Shown here piece by piece: positions 11,701 through 23,635 of a stretch of 64,000 nt of DNA (position 1 is the stretch's first letter; every line of letters starts with the position of its first letter). The DNA is taken from NCBI GenBank assembly GCA_009763385.1, contig CM019824.1, positions 148,435,705 through 148,499,704 on the forward strand. The letters are read 5' to 3'. The position numbers and the translations under genes are program-made. The notes under the pieces were generated by a model that was not told where the DNA came from, made no database searches, and was given only the letters and a program-made list of their open reading frames with translations. Origin of the DNA: Coix lacryma-jobi var. lacryma-jobi (lineage: Eukaryota > Streptophyta > Magnoliopsida > Poales > Poaceae).

Positions 11701-11972
11701 CTTTGCGTGATTTTGGTTTGAGCTTTTCTCGAGTTCCTTTGCTTTGTGACAGCACGAGTGCTATTAGCGTTGCTAAGAACCCCGTGCTTCACTCGAAGAC
11801 CAAACACATTGATGTGCGCTTTCATTTTTTGCGAGACCACCAGGAGAAGGGTGATATCGACCTTCGCCATGTCGATACTCATCATCAACTGGCCGATATT
11901 TTTACCAAGCCTCTAGACGAATCAACCTTTAATCGGTTGAGGGGTGAGCTTGGTGTGTGTTTCCCCTTTTAG
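8756..11972 (+). pseudogene. pol: Sirevirus A pol (PR-IN-RT-RH), frameshifted
   Basis: Copia order. The protease active site is WLVDSGCSRHM (about 8774). The integrase zinc domain follows (WKWHRRLGHLS, then CHSC, about 9165-9290), and the catalytic core has the first Asp in HMDLVGP (about 9365), the second in RSDNGSEF (about 9550) and the Glu in VVERKNRT (about 9660). Reverse transcriptase has FQMDVKSAFLNG (about 10767), LYGLKQAPRAW and the catalytic box YVDDIIFG (about 11030). RNase H runs through about 11500-11960 (GYSDADFAG, then TEAEYVAAA) to a stop at 11970-11972. Frame breaks occur near 9190-9450, 10240, 10610 and 11175. All catalytic residues are still legible, so decay is recent or partly a sequencing effect. 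Confidence 0.93.
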
Positions 11973-13135
11973 ATGGGGGAAACATTTTGGATCTTGTACA
12001 AAGTTTTCTTCTTTTCTCTTTCTTTTGATTCGGCATTTTAGTCACTCTCTGAGCCTCAGATTGATATTTACTAGAATGTGACTATGCTCTGTATAGTGAG
12101 TTCCGAGGCTCATGCTGGCTGGCTGTAGCTTATGCTCTTACTGATCACTAGTACATGTTGTGAGCTGGGCCATTTAAATGGTGAATTTTGCTAAATAAAT
12201 TATAATCTGAAAATGTTCACCATTGAGATATGCAACTAGCGTGTGTAGGTTATGTTGAGTTTACTCGTGCTTTTCATATATGCTAGGTTGCTATGTCTCT
12301 AGTTCTGAGTCTCTCACTTGCTTGGTCTGTTCATATCATGTCTAAAAATTCTGAACCAAGTATTAGTGAACAGAAAAGATCGAGATGGGATTGCTTGTCA
12401 AACACATCACGGTATCGAGACAGTCTCTCATTGCACTATGAGTTAAACTTGAGCCGTGTAGTGTATGACCGAAACCGTAGCTTTAAGCTCCTGATTGCTT
12501 CGGCATAGGCTTCGCTCGGTTGAAAAGTAAGGCAAAGACAAGCTTTCAACCTCTCGCAATCACATGCAAATAATTAAACTTGTGTATTTTCACCGCTGCA
12601 ACTCCGATATCAAAACATGAAATCACAAGTATATGTTTCAGTCCTATGCATGATGATTGAACTTGCTAGGGGTAGTTCACCTTGTATACATGTTTAGCAC
12701 TTGTATAGACTCCTGTCTACGCTTGTTAGTGCTACTTTGATGGTGAATACCTTTTTGACTCAAAACTGCTCACTATTGCTCATATGGCTCATATTTCGCA
12801 TCTAGTGATCAGTCTGAGCCTTCGCTGAGCCTCTATGCCTCTGTTGCACCCCTCGGACTATACCGTTTGGAGCATTTTTGCATTCTTTTGGCTATAAGTC
12901 TGAAGCTCCTGCCTCGCATTTGTATCATGAAAGGGGAAGAAGTTTTGACTCTTGATAAGTGCATTTTCAACTAAGGGGGAGAATTTTTGCAAATCATATG
13001 TTCTGTTCCCGGATGTTCATTCGAGGGGGAGTTGTTATCTGCACTAGTCAAGGGGGAGCGGAGGGAGCCTCGAGAGTCTCGAGCTTTATTTGAGCTTTAT
13101 TTTTTTTTTCGAGGAAAAGCTCGTCTGTTTTCGGT

Positions 13136-13300
13136 CGGGCCTCGAGCCTCTGCCTTGAGTCTCGGCCTCGTCTCGGCCTCGAGCCCCGGCCTCGAGCCTC
13201 GGCCTCGAGCCCCGGCCTCGAGCCCTTGGCCTCGAGCCCCGGCCTCGAGCCCCGCCTCGAGCCTCTGCCTCGAGCCTCGGCCTCGAGCCTCGAGTCTTGC
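13136..13300 (+). repeat. CCTCGAGCC minisatellite before the 3' LTR
   Basis: About 12 copies of a 12-15 base unit of the type CGAGCCCCGGCCT or CGAGCCTCGGCCT. The core is shared with the LTR and gag arrays of the same element. Confidence 0.8.
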
Positions 13301-13690
13301 TGCCTTCTCGCAGTCTGATAAGTATTGGTGTTGAGCTTCTGTGCTAGTTGTGTTGAGCCGTTGCCTCTTTCTTGAGGGACTAGCATTTTGTCTCGTTTCC
13401 ACCATTACTTTAGTTGTTGTCGAGCTCTTTTCTCTGGAAGCTTCGAGTGATATTTGCTAGCGGTGTTGAGCCTGTTCTACCTCTTCTTGAGGGCTAGCTT
13501 TGCTTTGCTTGGTTGCGTCGAGCCGTTGCCCATGTCTTTGGGAACCAAGTTGTTCTGCTCTTTCCACTTGACCTTTTTCGGCTTTGCGATGCTTTTGGGT
13601 CATCTGGTTGAGTTCTTTCTTCTTCTTCTTTCCTCTTCCTTCTTTCTCTTTTATTATGATTTTGTGTGAGTAGTTGACAATGCACTCATC

Positions 13691-13701
13691 AAGGGGGAGA
13701 T
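13691..13701 (+). other. Polypurine tract of Sirevirus A
   Basis: AAGGGGGAGAT directly abuts the 3' LTR start at 13702, as needed for plus-strand priming. Confidence 0.85.
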
Positions 13702-15808
13702 TGCGGATACATGGGTGTATGCCGAAGGCTCTGAGTGATGAGTGATTGTCAACAGGTATGATGCGCATGTTCTTTGGCTTGTGTTGTGCAGGTGTCGAGC
13801 ACGGAGACAGTGATCGAGGGTAGGTGAAGGTCAAGTTGAGACGTGCTGTGCTGACGGACCGGGTGCGGTGAAGGATGGGCGTGCCGTGCGGCGGACGTGC
13901 CGTGCCGATGTACCGAGCGGTGAAGGGCAGACGTGAGGCTTGGACTGAGGGACCGGAGTACCTGAGGATCAGCTGTGGAGGCTGGCAGCCTGTGACGACG
14001 ACAAGCAAAGAAGTGCGGACATGTGTTGCTCGGGTCGAGAACCTGGGGACACGTGTCGGTGGATGGGGTGCACGGGAGGTGCATCCCCTCTACAGCTCCG
14101 GTTTGTTGGTTGAGCCAGGGAAAAACCAACGGGTGGACGGTTTCCGAGTTTGGGCCTCAAAACTCGGGTGCACGGTTTCCAGGTTGAGCCTAAACCTGGG
14201 CTGGACGGTTTCCAGGTTGAGCCTCAAAACCTGGGCTGGACGGTTTCCAGGTTGAGCCTCAAAACCTGGCTGGACGGTTTCCAGGTTGAGCCTCAAAACC
14301 TGGGCTGGATGGTTCCGAGTTTGGCCTCAAAACTCGGGCGGTGGCTGGTTTCCCGGTTTGGGCCTCAAAACCGGGGGTACAGAGCAAGGCGGCACGTGGC
14401 GGCAATCGGAAGGTTGCGCGGAGGCAACGCGGACGAGTGTGCGGACGTGGCCGTCGGATACACCTACCACTTGAGTTAGTCCAGTTTAGCCTTAGGGTTT
14501 GGCTGGCTTGCTCTGTACTTAGAGTAGAGAGGGGTAGAGTAGGAAATAGACTTAGGCTAGTTGTAGTATAAATAGAGGGAGACACCCCTCCTCCCTTCTA
14601 TCTCAGTTAGTTGCTTTTGTTTCTAGGGTTTCCTGCTCTCCCATTCCCTGCTTGTAGCTAGTTGAGATCCACAGAAGAACTTGTTCTGTGTTCTGTTGAT
14701 TCAAGGAAGTGAGGCCGTATCCTCACCCTTCCGAGCAGACTCGTGCTGTGCACTGTGTTCTTGGACCGAGCCCTCCGATTGGCTGTGTTGTGCACTGTGT
14801 TCATCGCTTTTGGCTCTGCTCGTTTTTCCTCGTTGCTCGATCTCTCTCTTCGCTGTGTCTTTGCGAAATCCGTTTGAATCAGTTTGTTCGTATCATTGAG
14901 GAGGTCACTCTGACCAAAGGAATTCATCTAACTCCTCATGATCGAATAGATCGGGACGATTTCGTTTTCGTGGCACTTTTTGTTCATCCACTTTCCCTTT
15001 TGATTTCCCTGTGTTCTTGTTCTGAGAAGATGATTTTTGGGGATAGTCTTCTAACTACCCTGTGATCTTCTTCTCCAAGTTTGGGAACTTGGGATTGTGT
15101 TTTGATCGAGTTTTGAGGATTTGCTTTTCGGGAAAACGCGTCCAATCCGAGCTTCTGCGGGAGCAGTTCGCAGCAGGCTCGGGTGTCGGAACGTGCCGAG
15201 GCCTCCTTCGTACGGAGCACTCGAGTGAACTGAGACCACCCTCGGGCGAGGCGGAACTTTTCCCGAGGCCTCTTGAGCCTCGGACGAATCGGAGCTTTTT
15301 CGAGGTCCCCTCAGTCTCGGGCGAGTCGGAGGTTCACTCTGAGGCCTCCCTCGAGCCTCAGCCTCGGGCGAGTCGGAGTTTTGGCTTTGAGGTCTCTCTC
15401 GAGCCTCAGCCTCGGGCGAGTCGAGTTTTGCTTTGAGAGGTCTCTCTCGAGCCTCAGCCTCGGGCGAGTCGGAGTTTTGTTCCGAGGCCTCTCTCTTGGG
15501 CCTCAGCCTCGGGCGAATCGCTATTTTGGCCTGAGGCCTTTCCAAAGCCTCGGGCGAATCGGAGTTTCGCCCCGAGGCCTCGTGGCTCAGTCTTTCGCTT
15601 GGTTCGCTTGCGGTTTTCAGTCTGTGGTGCCTCGCTGTGATCTCTGGGATCATCCACCCTCTTCCAAGGGTCGTGGGCATCACGGTTTTGGTTGAAGTTT
15701 TTGGGGGTTGCTTTTATTGGGACAGAGGCCTTATTTTCTGTGAAGAAATTTTTGAGGCTCCCATTCACCCCCCCTCTGGTCGCCTGGTTTGACTCTTTCG
15801 GTCCTTCA
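13702..15808 (+). repeat. 3' LTR of Sirevirus A
   Basis: Same landmarks as the 5' LTR: palindrome array 14144-14375, TATA box 14567-14576, minisatellite about 15230-15590 and end TCCTTCA at 15808. It is followed by the CCAAC duplication. Confidence 0.96.
14567..14576 (+). promoter_or_regulatory. TATA box of the 3' LTR
   Basis: TATAAATAGA, as at 4721. This promoter would read rightward into the 3' flank of the MACPF gene, antisense to it. Confidence 0.65.
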
Positions 15809-15813
15809 CCAAC

Positions 15814-16670
15814 CTCTGGAAAAATCAAGGTATCTTGATATGCAACTGTTGCAATTTGCTGAATTTCACTTGGATGGCATTATTATGCTAAAATAATTCA
15901 ACTGTACCAGTCAGATTTTGTGGTATTGCTCTACAAAAAACAAAACAATACGAATATTGATGGTGTTGATGTGATAGAGAATATGCTTCGCTAGAATAAT
16001 CATTTTAAAGTGATTACATATTACAGCCATATCAAAATAACAAAACAATACAGCCATATCTGTACCAGCCAAGCGAGCTGTTCATTTTTTATAAAAGAAC
16101 TTCATAATTTTTTAAAGAGCAAGACGTCGAGTTCATATAGAGTATTGAAACAGAACTTCCTATTCTGCTTAGTAAGAAACACATAGCCCAGTAATCAAAC
16201 TGTCATATGGGGTTAGGCCGTTAGGGTTTTAATGTTGGAATTTGTGATATAAGTTATTTATAGTTTGAAAATGTTGAAAAAATATGTGTAGAATTGTGAA
16301 AAAAATGAAAAAAAAAACTTGCAAAATCTTATAAATTTGAAGGATTTTAAGAATATATTTTTCAAGAGATCAGTATAGCAAAAATATGTATTGAAGGCAG
16401 TGTAAAATCAAATACGATAAGTATTTTTGGCTCAAGGGAGTCATGACAATTCCTGGGAAACAAAGGCCATGGAGCGAACTTAGCTATTAGGTAAGTTATG
16501 ACTTGGTACAATCACTCATATTACCATCACTGTGCAAGGAGTCCCCTAATTTTGGCCTTTTGCAGATCTGGTTCCTTGTTATATATATTTTTTTTGAAAG
16601 GGTAAATTTTGGACAAGGGAGTCAGGTTCGATTCTACAGCAGTTTTCTCCTAGCAGAAGAAGACAACGTG
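15814..16670. other. Host intergenic DNA, 3' of the MACPF gene
   Basis: AT-rich DNA that originally continued from 3860, before the Sirevirus insertion. It probably includes the MACPF 3' UTR (just below 16671). No gene, repeat or RNA was recognised. Confidence 0.5.
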
Positions 16671-19600
16671 TCAAGAAACTGGAGCAAGCAGGGAAAACTT
16701 GACGTGAAGTGAGATCTTCCCCTTTTCAACATCCAGCTTGGCGCCAGTGACCAGCCAGTATCCAGGACTGTCCTGTGGGCCCATGGTCACCTGAGACATC
16801 TCGACAAACTTGAGCAGCCTTTGGGTCTCGACAGGCACAGGTGGGCCTCCGGCGAACACGCCGGAGTCGACGTGAATCCTCGCCGGGTGCTGCTGCTCCT
16901 TGTCAATGCCGGAGCCTGAGGACGCCGCGAACGACTTGGACAGGAAGCTCCCTTTACCTGACAGCCTCGCCGTGTTGTGTGCCCATTTGGACTGCACCAC
17001 GGCGTGCCCCGGCAGCTGGGTGTACAAGAGCCTGAGGTGCAGGATGTTGGTCGAGTCGTGGGCCTTGACGTGCAGCTGGGCGCCGGAGACGATGTATGCC
17101 GACGGGGAGCTGGCGCTGATGACCCAGCGAGGATCGTACTTCACTGGCACCGTGCAGACATGGGCAAACATTCTCCACTGGACCGGTTCGTAGTATCGCT
17201 CGTCGGAGATCATCTCCGATCCGCGCCATATCGGCTGCTTGGCTGATCTTTCGTTGATGAATGTTGGGTTGTTTGACAAATGTTGCAGGTGGATGCCCAA
17301 GCTGATGATAAGATATCAGAACAAAGGATCCCATGTTAGTTTTATGCAGTGTGTTCAGACAGGATTCAGAGAACACCATAAGAACAGGACTGGAATAAGT
17401 AAGTTCTGCTTACCGGTTATTTTTCTTGCCCTCCAGATGTAATCTCATCCCGGTGACTGGTAATCTTGGAACAATCACCTGTTTTCCACATGGTTAATGT
17501 GAGCATTTTTAATAATTTATGAGATTTCTGATGTTCGAAAGTAATGAGCAAGCATATTTTACCTCGCTTGAGCTGACATATAGCTTTGAACCTACAAGGC
17601 TGAAGTTCAAGGCCGGACTGGCACCTTGTCGGTTTGAGCAGGGACCAAGTGGTAGGTCACTGAGTACTGGAGCCCACAATCTGTGGTGCTGGAAGTCCAG
17701 GAAGTACCTCAAATCTTCTATTGAAGGTTTGTCTGTTATGGGACAGAAACATGATGATAATTTTTTTTAGTGTTTGCTACATATATATAGCATGGATGGA
17801 CAAAGAAACAAAAATAAGCACAATTAATTATTATAAGAAGGCAAATAGGCAATATAGTTCTTGCTGAATTGCTCCTACTTGTTGAGGTATATATAGCTTA
17901 TGATTTGTTTCACTGATTGCGCTTTCTTCAACTTTGACGTTTCTATGCACTTAGCCGATGGATTTGGCTTGTGTGAGAGAAAGACCTTACTTACATCTAA
18001 GGTATAGGTTGATGGCATGAGAGAGGAAGCCCACGCCAGTTACTCCCTTGAGAAGGGATGTGATGGGCACAAGTTTGAAGTTTATTGCATCCAGCATTGT
18101 GGGCACAGTGAGCAGCCACTCTGAGTGATCGCTCGCCGCTGCATTCCCACCCCTCTTGGAGTATATCACCGTCACACCCTGCATCGGTTCAGTCCAAACT
18201 TATTAGAAATTCCTGGCCTCTACATCTCCTTACTCGCTGTTAGCTGCTGTAATTTATCAAAATGCTGAACAAAATACCTCTTTGCAGGACACTGGAGTAA
18301 TCATTCCTTCAAGCCTTTGCCGTGTCACTTGGGCATCAAATACATTGAAGGCCTCAGGAACCTGTTGCCATCCAACACATTTCAGTTCATGTTCATGATA
18401 TATCATACTGTGGTGGATGGATCTTGTTGATTCCGATCCCTAATCTAAGTCTGATCTAGAAATAAATGAACATTCATGATTTGCTAACCTTAAATTTGTG
18501 GTCCCTGGATTTGCGGTTTGAAGGGGGCAGAGTGCATGTCCCAGTGAAGAGCTGGTCACCTAGCCTGTCCAAGTGCTGCTTGATCTGAGATGGGGACAAT
18601 GGAGACGAGTTGTCCTGCTTCACATACACCACATCCTGGCCACCCAAACCCAGCCCAACGATGATGTGGGTCCCATACTTCTCGATGAAACTGTTCACAG
18701 TTTTCAGAAAGAGCGAAAATTAGTCTTCAGTGGATCGTGCGTCCATCGGTTCAGGAAATGGAAACTGAGTTCGGGCATAGATTAAAATCATCTGGATTGT
18801 GTTGTTTTCGTTTAGCCAGTGCCTCAATTGTGATAGAAATATACTTTCTTGTATGCTTCTTGTTTATAGCCCTACACATTGATGTGACACCTTAGAGTTG
18901 ATTCATGCTGATGTGCAGATAGGAGAGGAGATATAATCCATCTGTGGAAGACCTGGAAGGTTTGAACAAGTCTAAGGCAGGTAGCTTTCTATGCACCCTT
19001 CAATTAGCCGGCTGCTGCTTCTTGCCTGCCTGGTCTGGTCCTTTTCCACTATATATGCATGCATACTGTTTTTCACACCACATGACAAACATGTGGTGGA
19101 CAATTTGCACTCTTGGAAGGACAAAACCATTATTACTTGGTCACAAGATGAGGTTAAGTCAAGTCAAGCACTGCACTTGATCACCTCAACTTGCTTGCAT
19201 CCTGTTGTATTTACTTTAAATTACCTCTCGTCCAGTCCAAAGTAGATGGCATCACAAAGTTTACATAATGATTATTAAAATTTCCGCGTCTTGACCTCTA
19301 CTAGCCATGGTACATGTAGTGGTACTTGGATTTGTACTGTAATAATTGGCCCACCCTCATTTCACTGTAATAATATGACTCTTACTCTTAATGCATGTTT
19401 TTTTTTTTTCTGAAAAGTAATGTCAAACCCTTACCATGTCAGTTTCCGAAGGAAGAAAACTACGGCCCAGTTGGTAATTTAAGTTAAGGAAATGAGAGAA
19501 GAAGACCGAATTGGGTGGTGCGCGCTTGTGATCGCTGCTAGTCTGGACTACCTTGCTATGGCTGACGGGTCCCATGCCGCCGGCACGTCACGGACGACGT

Positions 19601-20647
19601 GGTCGGCGAGGGCGAGCGGCCGGCAGTCGAGGCGGAGGTCGAGGAGGGAGATGAAGTAGCCGTCGAAGGCGAGGCACTTGGTGGCGGAGGCGTCCTCAGC
19701 CCAGGAGCTGCTCTCCAGGTCGAAGCACGAGTTGAAGAGCCCCGACGGGATCTTCCCCGTCACCGAATTCCGCTGGTTGAACACCTCAGACATCTGCAGG
19801 CAGGTCAACATTGCAATTCTCGTTATAATATATATACATGCTGTCAGGAAAATGAACTAAACTTTCTTCGTTGTTGCTTTCAAAAGAAACATTGTTTAAT
19901 TTCTTCTCGTTCGTTGATCGGCTAATCGGCTTCGTCAAGCTGAAGTACCCGGTCCATGCTGCCTTCGTTATTTTGATCAGAAATTACGTTTTGACGACTT
20001 TTTTTTTTCGAAAGCGAAATTGAACGAAAGATGTAACAAATTACGTCACTTTCGTGTAATAATATATAAGCATTGTTGTACCACTACCCAGGTGCTGTTT
20101 TTCTACCTGACAGTTTTTTTTCCACCTGTATGAAAGAAACTTGACAGCAGAAAGAAGAAATAAAGGCATGCATGTCATCTAGCTTCCACATTCGAGCAAT
20201 TTTTTTTAGTTCGTGAACACGCAACATTTGATTGAAATTTGACTTATTTGGCACCGAATTTCCTATTTTAAAATAAGAAAATGTTTATCTTCAAATTTTC
20301 TTAAACAAATTCGAAATGAAGATGTTATCGAATCAGCAGCAAACCTTGTTGAACTCGAGCACGTCGGACTTGAACCTGATCCGGTCGCCCTTGCCGCACT
20401 TGACGTCGGCGGGCACGTCGGCGACGACTCCGAAGCCCGGGACGACGACCTTCCCCGCCGCCGCCTTCTCGCCGGTCCTGAGGACCAGGCAGCCCCCCGC
20501 ACCCTTGCAGTGCTTCAGCCTCAGGTCGCCCGCCATGTCGACGCCCCTGCCGAGGCACCTCACCGCCTTCTCCACAGCCGCCGCCGCCACCGCGCCATCG
20601 CCTCCGGCCATCGTCCCCCAGCCCGTCACCTCTCTGCTCATAGACAT
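16671..20647 (-). CDS. MACPF-domain protein, CAD1/NSL1 type, eight exons
   Basis: Exons on the minus strand: 20647-20345, 19793-19552, 18690-18489, 18361-18278, 18178-17995, 17732-17563, 17478-17414 and 17301-16671. Every intron has GT-AG ends and the phases join without a break, giving 626 codons with the stop TGA at 16671-16673. The MACPF signature YGTH is at residues 187-190, followed by GG at 198-199 (end of exon 3). The N-terminus (AVRCLGRGVDMAGDLRLKHCK) is broken by one residue class only: it matches the plant family whose members (CAD1, NSL1) restrain salicylate-linked cell death. The C-terminal exon is the conserved plant-specific domain. The start is ATG 20647 (MSMSREVTG); a second in-frame Met lies 13 residues on. 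It is intact despite repeats on both sides. Family assignment is firm; the exact role is inferred. Confidence 0.93.
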
Positions 20648-20704
20648 GTCTTCTTCCGATGATGTGATTTGTGACACAACAATCCCATCCTATATGCGCG
20701 CCAT
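20638..20704 (-). promoter_or_regulatory. Two upstream ORFs in the MACPF leader
   Basis: ATG at 20704 opens a four-codon frame that stops at TAG 20690. ATG at 20688 opens a 16-codon frame that ends at TGA 20638, overlapping the main start (20647) by ten bases. A scanning ribosome would meet both before the main ATG, so translation may be restrained. The effect is inferred. Confidence 0.55.
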
Positions 20705-20845
20705 TGTTTGATCGAGTATGAACTTGTCGAGAAACTTGCCAGGAAAAATCAAGCGAGGCTGCAGGCTGGTGATTGGAGTTTGAAACTTGTATGGTAGCTG
20801 CTGCGAATGCGTGATGGAATTTGAAATTCCACTCTAGGGGTTGGT

Positions 20846-20853
20846 TTATATAT
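20846..20853 (-). promoter_or_regulatory. TATA box of the MACPF gene
   Basis: TATATAAA on the minus strand, 199 bp upstream of the start codon. It predicts a start site near 20820 and a leader of about 170 bases. A CT-rich (GA on plus) run lies on its upstream side. Confidence 0.7.
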
Positions 20854-20859
20854 AGAGAG

Positions 20860-22533
20860 AGAGGGGGAGAAGGAGAGGTGATGACAGTGGGAACTCAAAC
20901 AGGGTTAGCCTAGGTTGACTGTGATTTTATTTTCTTTGGCGCATTCTTGAATGCAACCAGAACCACTTTTGTCATTAATTTTTTGGGGACCAAGATTTAC
21001 CCCTTCTAACGGGCACCGCCAGAGGGCAAAGGCATTGGGTTGTCTTCTCTGGACAGCTTCAACCACTAGTTTATTCGTCAGGACACACAGGTGTCGACCG
21101 TAGTCTGTTGAGCTTCAATCTTGTGGTACTGAAAATGCTACATATTTCAAATTACTTTGATACCATCAGAAAATCAATAATATTAGTGACAACTACCGTA
21201 ATATAACGGCATAACGCAATGATCAAAACTAGGGCGCCGCCAAAGGCCGGAGCTCCATGAATGTCCATGTGACGTGCTATGTACGTACTCCCCGATTCTA
21301 AATCATAAGATATTTTTACTTTTCTAGATATATTATTTTTCTAAATTTATTTAATGCTATTCATATTAATAATATATTTTATAAATTTACTTAGATCCAA
21401 ATGACAGTATATTTTTTTTTCAGTCGCCTATTATTGGCCTGGCCACCCGCCAGCGATGATTCATCAACGTTCTTGAAGCTACCCAATTCACGTTATGTAC
21501 CCAAAAATGTCAAACGGCATCGGTGTCGTCAAAGCACACAACCCTACGTGAATGCACGTACGTCGCTCCCTATCCATGATAGTACGGATCCGAGAAATGA
21601 GCCATATAAAACCAATGCAACTCTCTTGTGAAATAAAATCACTACCGAAAACAGTAATTTCCCTATCGGTACAATACTGCGCGCGATATACCGACAAGGA
21701 AACTCTTTCTCCAATATTCCTATCAATTTACCGATAGGAATGCAAAAGTTTGCCTGTCGGTGATTTTTTTCTCTGTTGGTCCCTCCGCCTCATGATACTA
21801 GACGCAACTTAGGACAATTTCAATTGTGTATCAATGGTAGTTTCTATCCTTATTAAATAAAATAACTTGTCATATAAATAAAATGTTAACATGATAGTCC
21901 GTTGACGTGGTTCTCTTGGACAATGCACGTAGTTATTCTACGCTAAACTATTTTAAGTTAGATCAGATTTAAAGAAAAAAGCAACAATATTTATGAGATC
22001 ATATCAGTATCTTTTTTTGTAATTTTAGTCATTTTTTTAAATGACCTAGAATGATTCCAGGAATTGATTTATTTTGCGATGTAGAAAGTATATGTAGAAA
22101 TAAGACCGTGTAATGGCATTGAGTTAGCACTCCATTGTACAGTTGGTTGACATTTTTTCCTGCCTGAATTTTCCAGAGGTATCTGTTTGACTTGAATTTG
22201 AAGACAATTCTTCCTTTGTATACTTATCATACGGTTTTAACATGGTCTAATAATTATATCTGTACTTCTAGTAATACATCGACGCTGAGAAAACATGGTA
22301 AACTAAAATGAAAATTCCAGCATGTGAGTTTCAAAATAAATCATATATGTCTGCCATGTCATCACCGGCACGTGAAACAGGTGCCCTCATAATTTGCTTG
22401 ATTAGTCAAGCTCAACCAAATAAGTTCAATTTATCGGCATTATTGACTATTGAGGTCTATCACAAGAACTATAGAATTGATTTTTACTCATAATCAGATT
22501 TCATTTGTAAAGATGGTTGTAGCAACCACCTCT
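20860..22533. other. Intergenic DNA upstream of the MACPF gene
   Basis: No reading frame resembles a known gene. It holds a Stowaway-like fragment (21298-21405) and, from 21640, a CACTACCG sequence with inverted CTATCGGTA motifs that might be the end of another CACTA element. No matching second end was found. Confidence 0.5.
21298..21405. mobile_element. Stowaway-like MITE fragment
   Basis: Starts CTCCCCGATTCTAAATCATA after a TA dinucleotide and continues with the AT-rich ACTTTTCTAGATATAT sequence usual in grass Stowaway (Tc1/mariner) MITEs. The opposite terminal repeat is not visible, so it is truncated or diverged. Confidence 0.45.
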
Positions 22534-22536
22534 ACT

Positions 22537-23205
22537 CACTAGTATAGAATCAGGCTTTAGTCCTGGTTCTTGAACCTCTTTAGTCCCGGTTTGGCCAACC
22601 GAGACTATCAATCCGGGACTAAAGCGGTTTGGCCAACCAGGACTATCAATCCGGGACTAAAGCGGTTTGGCCAACCGGGATTACCAATCTGGGACTAAAG
22701 GTCTCAGACTTTAGTCCCGAGCCATTCAATTGGGATTAAAGGTCATCCTCAAAACAAAAAGTTTATTTATGCTTCATGAGATTTGAACATAGGATCTCTC
22801 ACCTCACCGTAACTCACTTACCAACTTAGCTACACAACTCACGTGACATAATTCTGGATGCTCTCCTTTTAAAATCACTCGTGAAGGACCTTTAGTCCCG
22901 GGTGAGAGACCTTTAGTCCGGGTTGGTAACATCAACCGGGACTAAAGGGTGGTCTTTTAGTCCCGGTTGGTGTTACCAACTGGGACTAAAGGGTGGTCTT
23001 TTAGTCTCGGTTGGTGTTACCAACCGGAACTAAAGGCCAAAGCTCTTTAGTCCGGGTTAGGGGCACCAATCGGGACTAAAAACTAACTTTTACTCCCAGT
23101 TGGTAACCCGTTCCGGGACTAAAAGCCCTTTACTCCGAAACACAAAAAAATACCGGGACTAAAGGCCAAACCCGACGTGGATCAAAAGTCTATTCTCTAC
23201 CAGTG
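22537..23205. mobile_element. Non-autonomous CACTA (En/Spm) element
   Basis: 669 bp bounded by CACTAGTATAGAATCAG and, reading inward from the other end, CACTGGTAGAGAATAG. A perfect 3-bp target duplication ACT lies at 22534-22536 and 23206-23208. The interior is built of inverted copies of TTTAGTCCCGGTTGG and its complement, so the transcript could fold back. No transposase frame is present. Confidence 0.9.
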
Positions 23206-23208
23206 ACT

Positions 23209-23635
23209 CAAGGTCTCTCAACCTACTAAAAATGGGTTTTTAGTTGAAAAGATTGTGACGTCTAAGCAAGGGTGGAGTAGGTCACTTAAAAATTAAGACA
23301 AAATACACTAAATCGCTTATAAACCTTAACACAAGTTCTATCCAGATGATCACTAAGATTTTCTGCCATCTCTAACACAATTTTTTTTGCATCCTAGATT
23401 CTAATCATATCAACTAACCTAGTAAGCTAGACTAGCTAGGAATGTAAAGTATGCACAGAAAATTCAAAAGGTAAATGTGGAAATGCAAATAAGCTGGAGA
23501 AGCAAACTCCTACTCAACAATGTTTTATCAAGGTATTAAAAAGCTCACAATTGTAATTGGTCTTTGTGAGAGCCCCTTGCAAGAGCTAAGCTCTTGGTCG
23601 GGTAACTCTATGATAGCACAAAAGCTTTTCCATAC
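23209..23635. other. Unassigned DNA between the CACTA element and the Sirevirus block
   Basis: AT-rich sequence with no gene. It may belong to an older element, but no terminal repeat or coding remnant was recognised. Confidence 0.4.

Larger units (their letters stand above)
11973..13701 (+). other. Post-pol non-coding region with repeated polypurine tracts
   Basis: 1.7 kb between RNase H and the 3' LTR with no credible reading frame; no envelope-like gene with transmembrane segments was found. AAGGGGGAG-type tracts occur at about 12973, 13022 (GAGGGGGAG), 13050 and 13691. Several such tracts are typical of Sireviruses. A GAGCCTCGGCCTC minisatellite lies at 13136-13300. Confidence 0.75.
3861..15808 (+). 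mobile_element. Complete Sirevirus A (Ty1/copia) retrotransposon
   Basis: Two LTRs of 2097 and 2107 bp, both TG...CA, bound an internal region with a tRNA-iMet-type primer site, gag with zinc knuckle, protease, integrase, reverse transcriptase and RNase H in copia order, and repeated AAGGGGGAG tracts before the 3' LTR. The target duplication CCAAC is exact at 3856-3860 and 15809-15813. Large LTRs, the extended gag with a coiled coil, multiple polypurine tracts and a 1.7-kb post-pol region place it in the Sirevirus genus. Gag-pol has many frameshifts, so this copy is not autonomous as read. The host sequence resumes at 15814. Confidence 0.97.

Noticed and set aside
11973..13690. Envelope-like gene after pol in Sirevirus A
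   Set aside because: No frame above about 75 codons and no signal peptide or transmembrane pattern; decayed or never present in this family.
13457..14129. Long minus-strand open frames across LTR ends (also 3574-4280 and 984-1557)
   Set aside because: They are side effects of GC-rich LTR composition, repeat in every LTR copy with different breaks and resemble no protein family.
21640..21780. Possible CACTA terminus (CACTACCG with CTATCGGTA motifs)
   Set aside because: No second end, no 3-bp duplication and no internal coding; too weak to annotate as an element.
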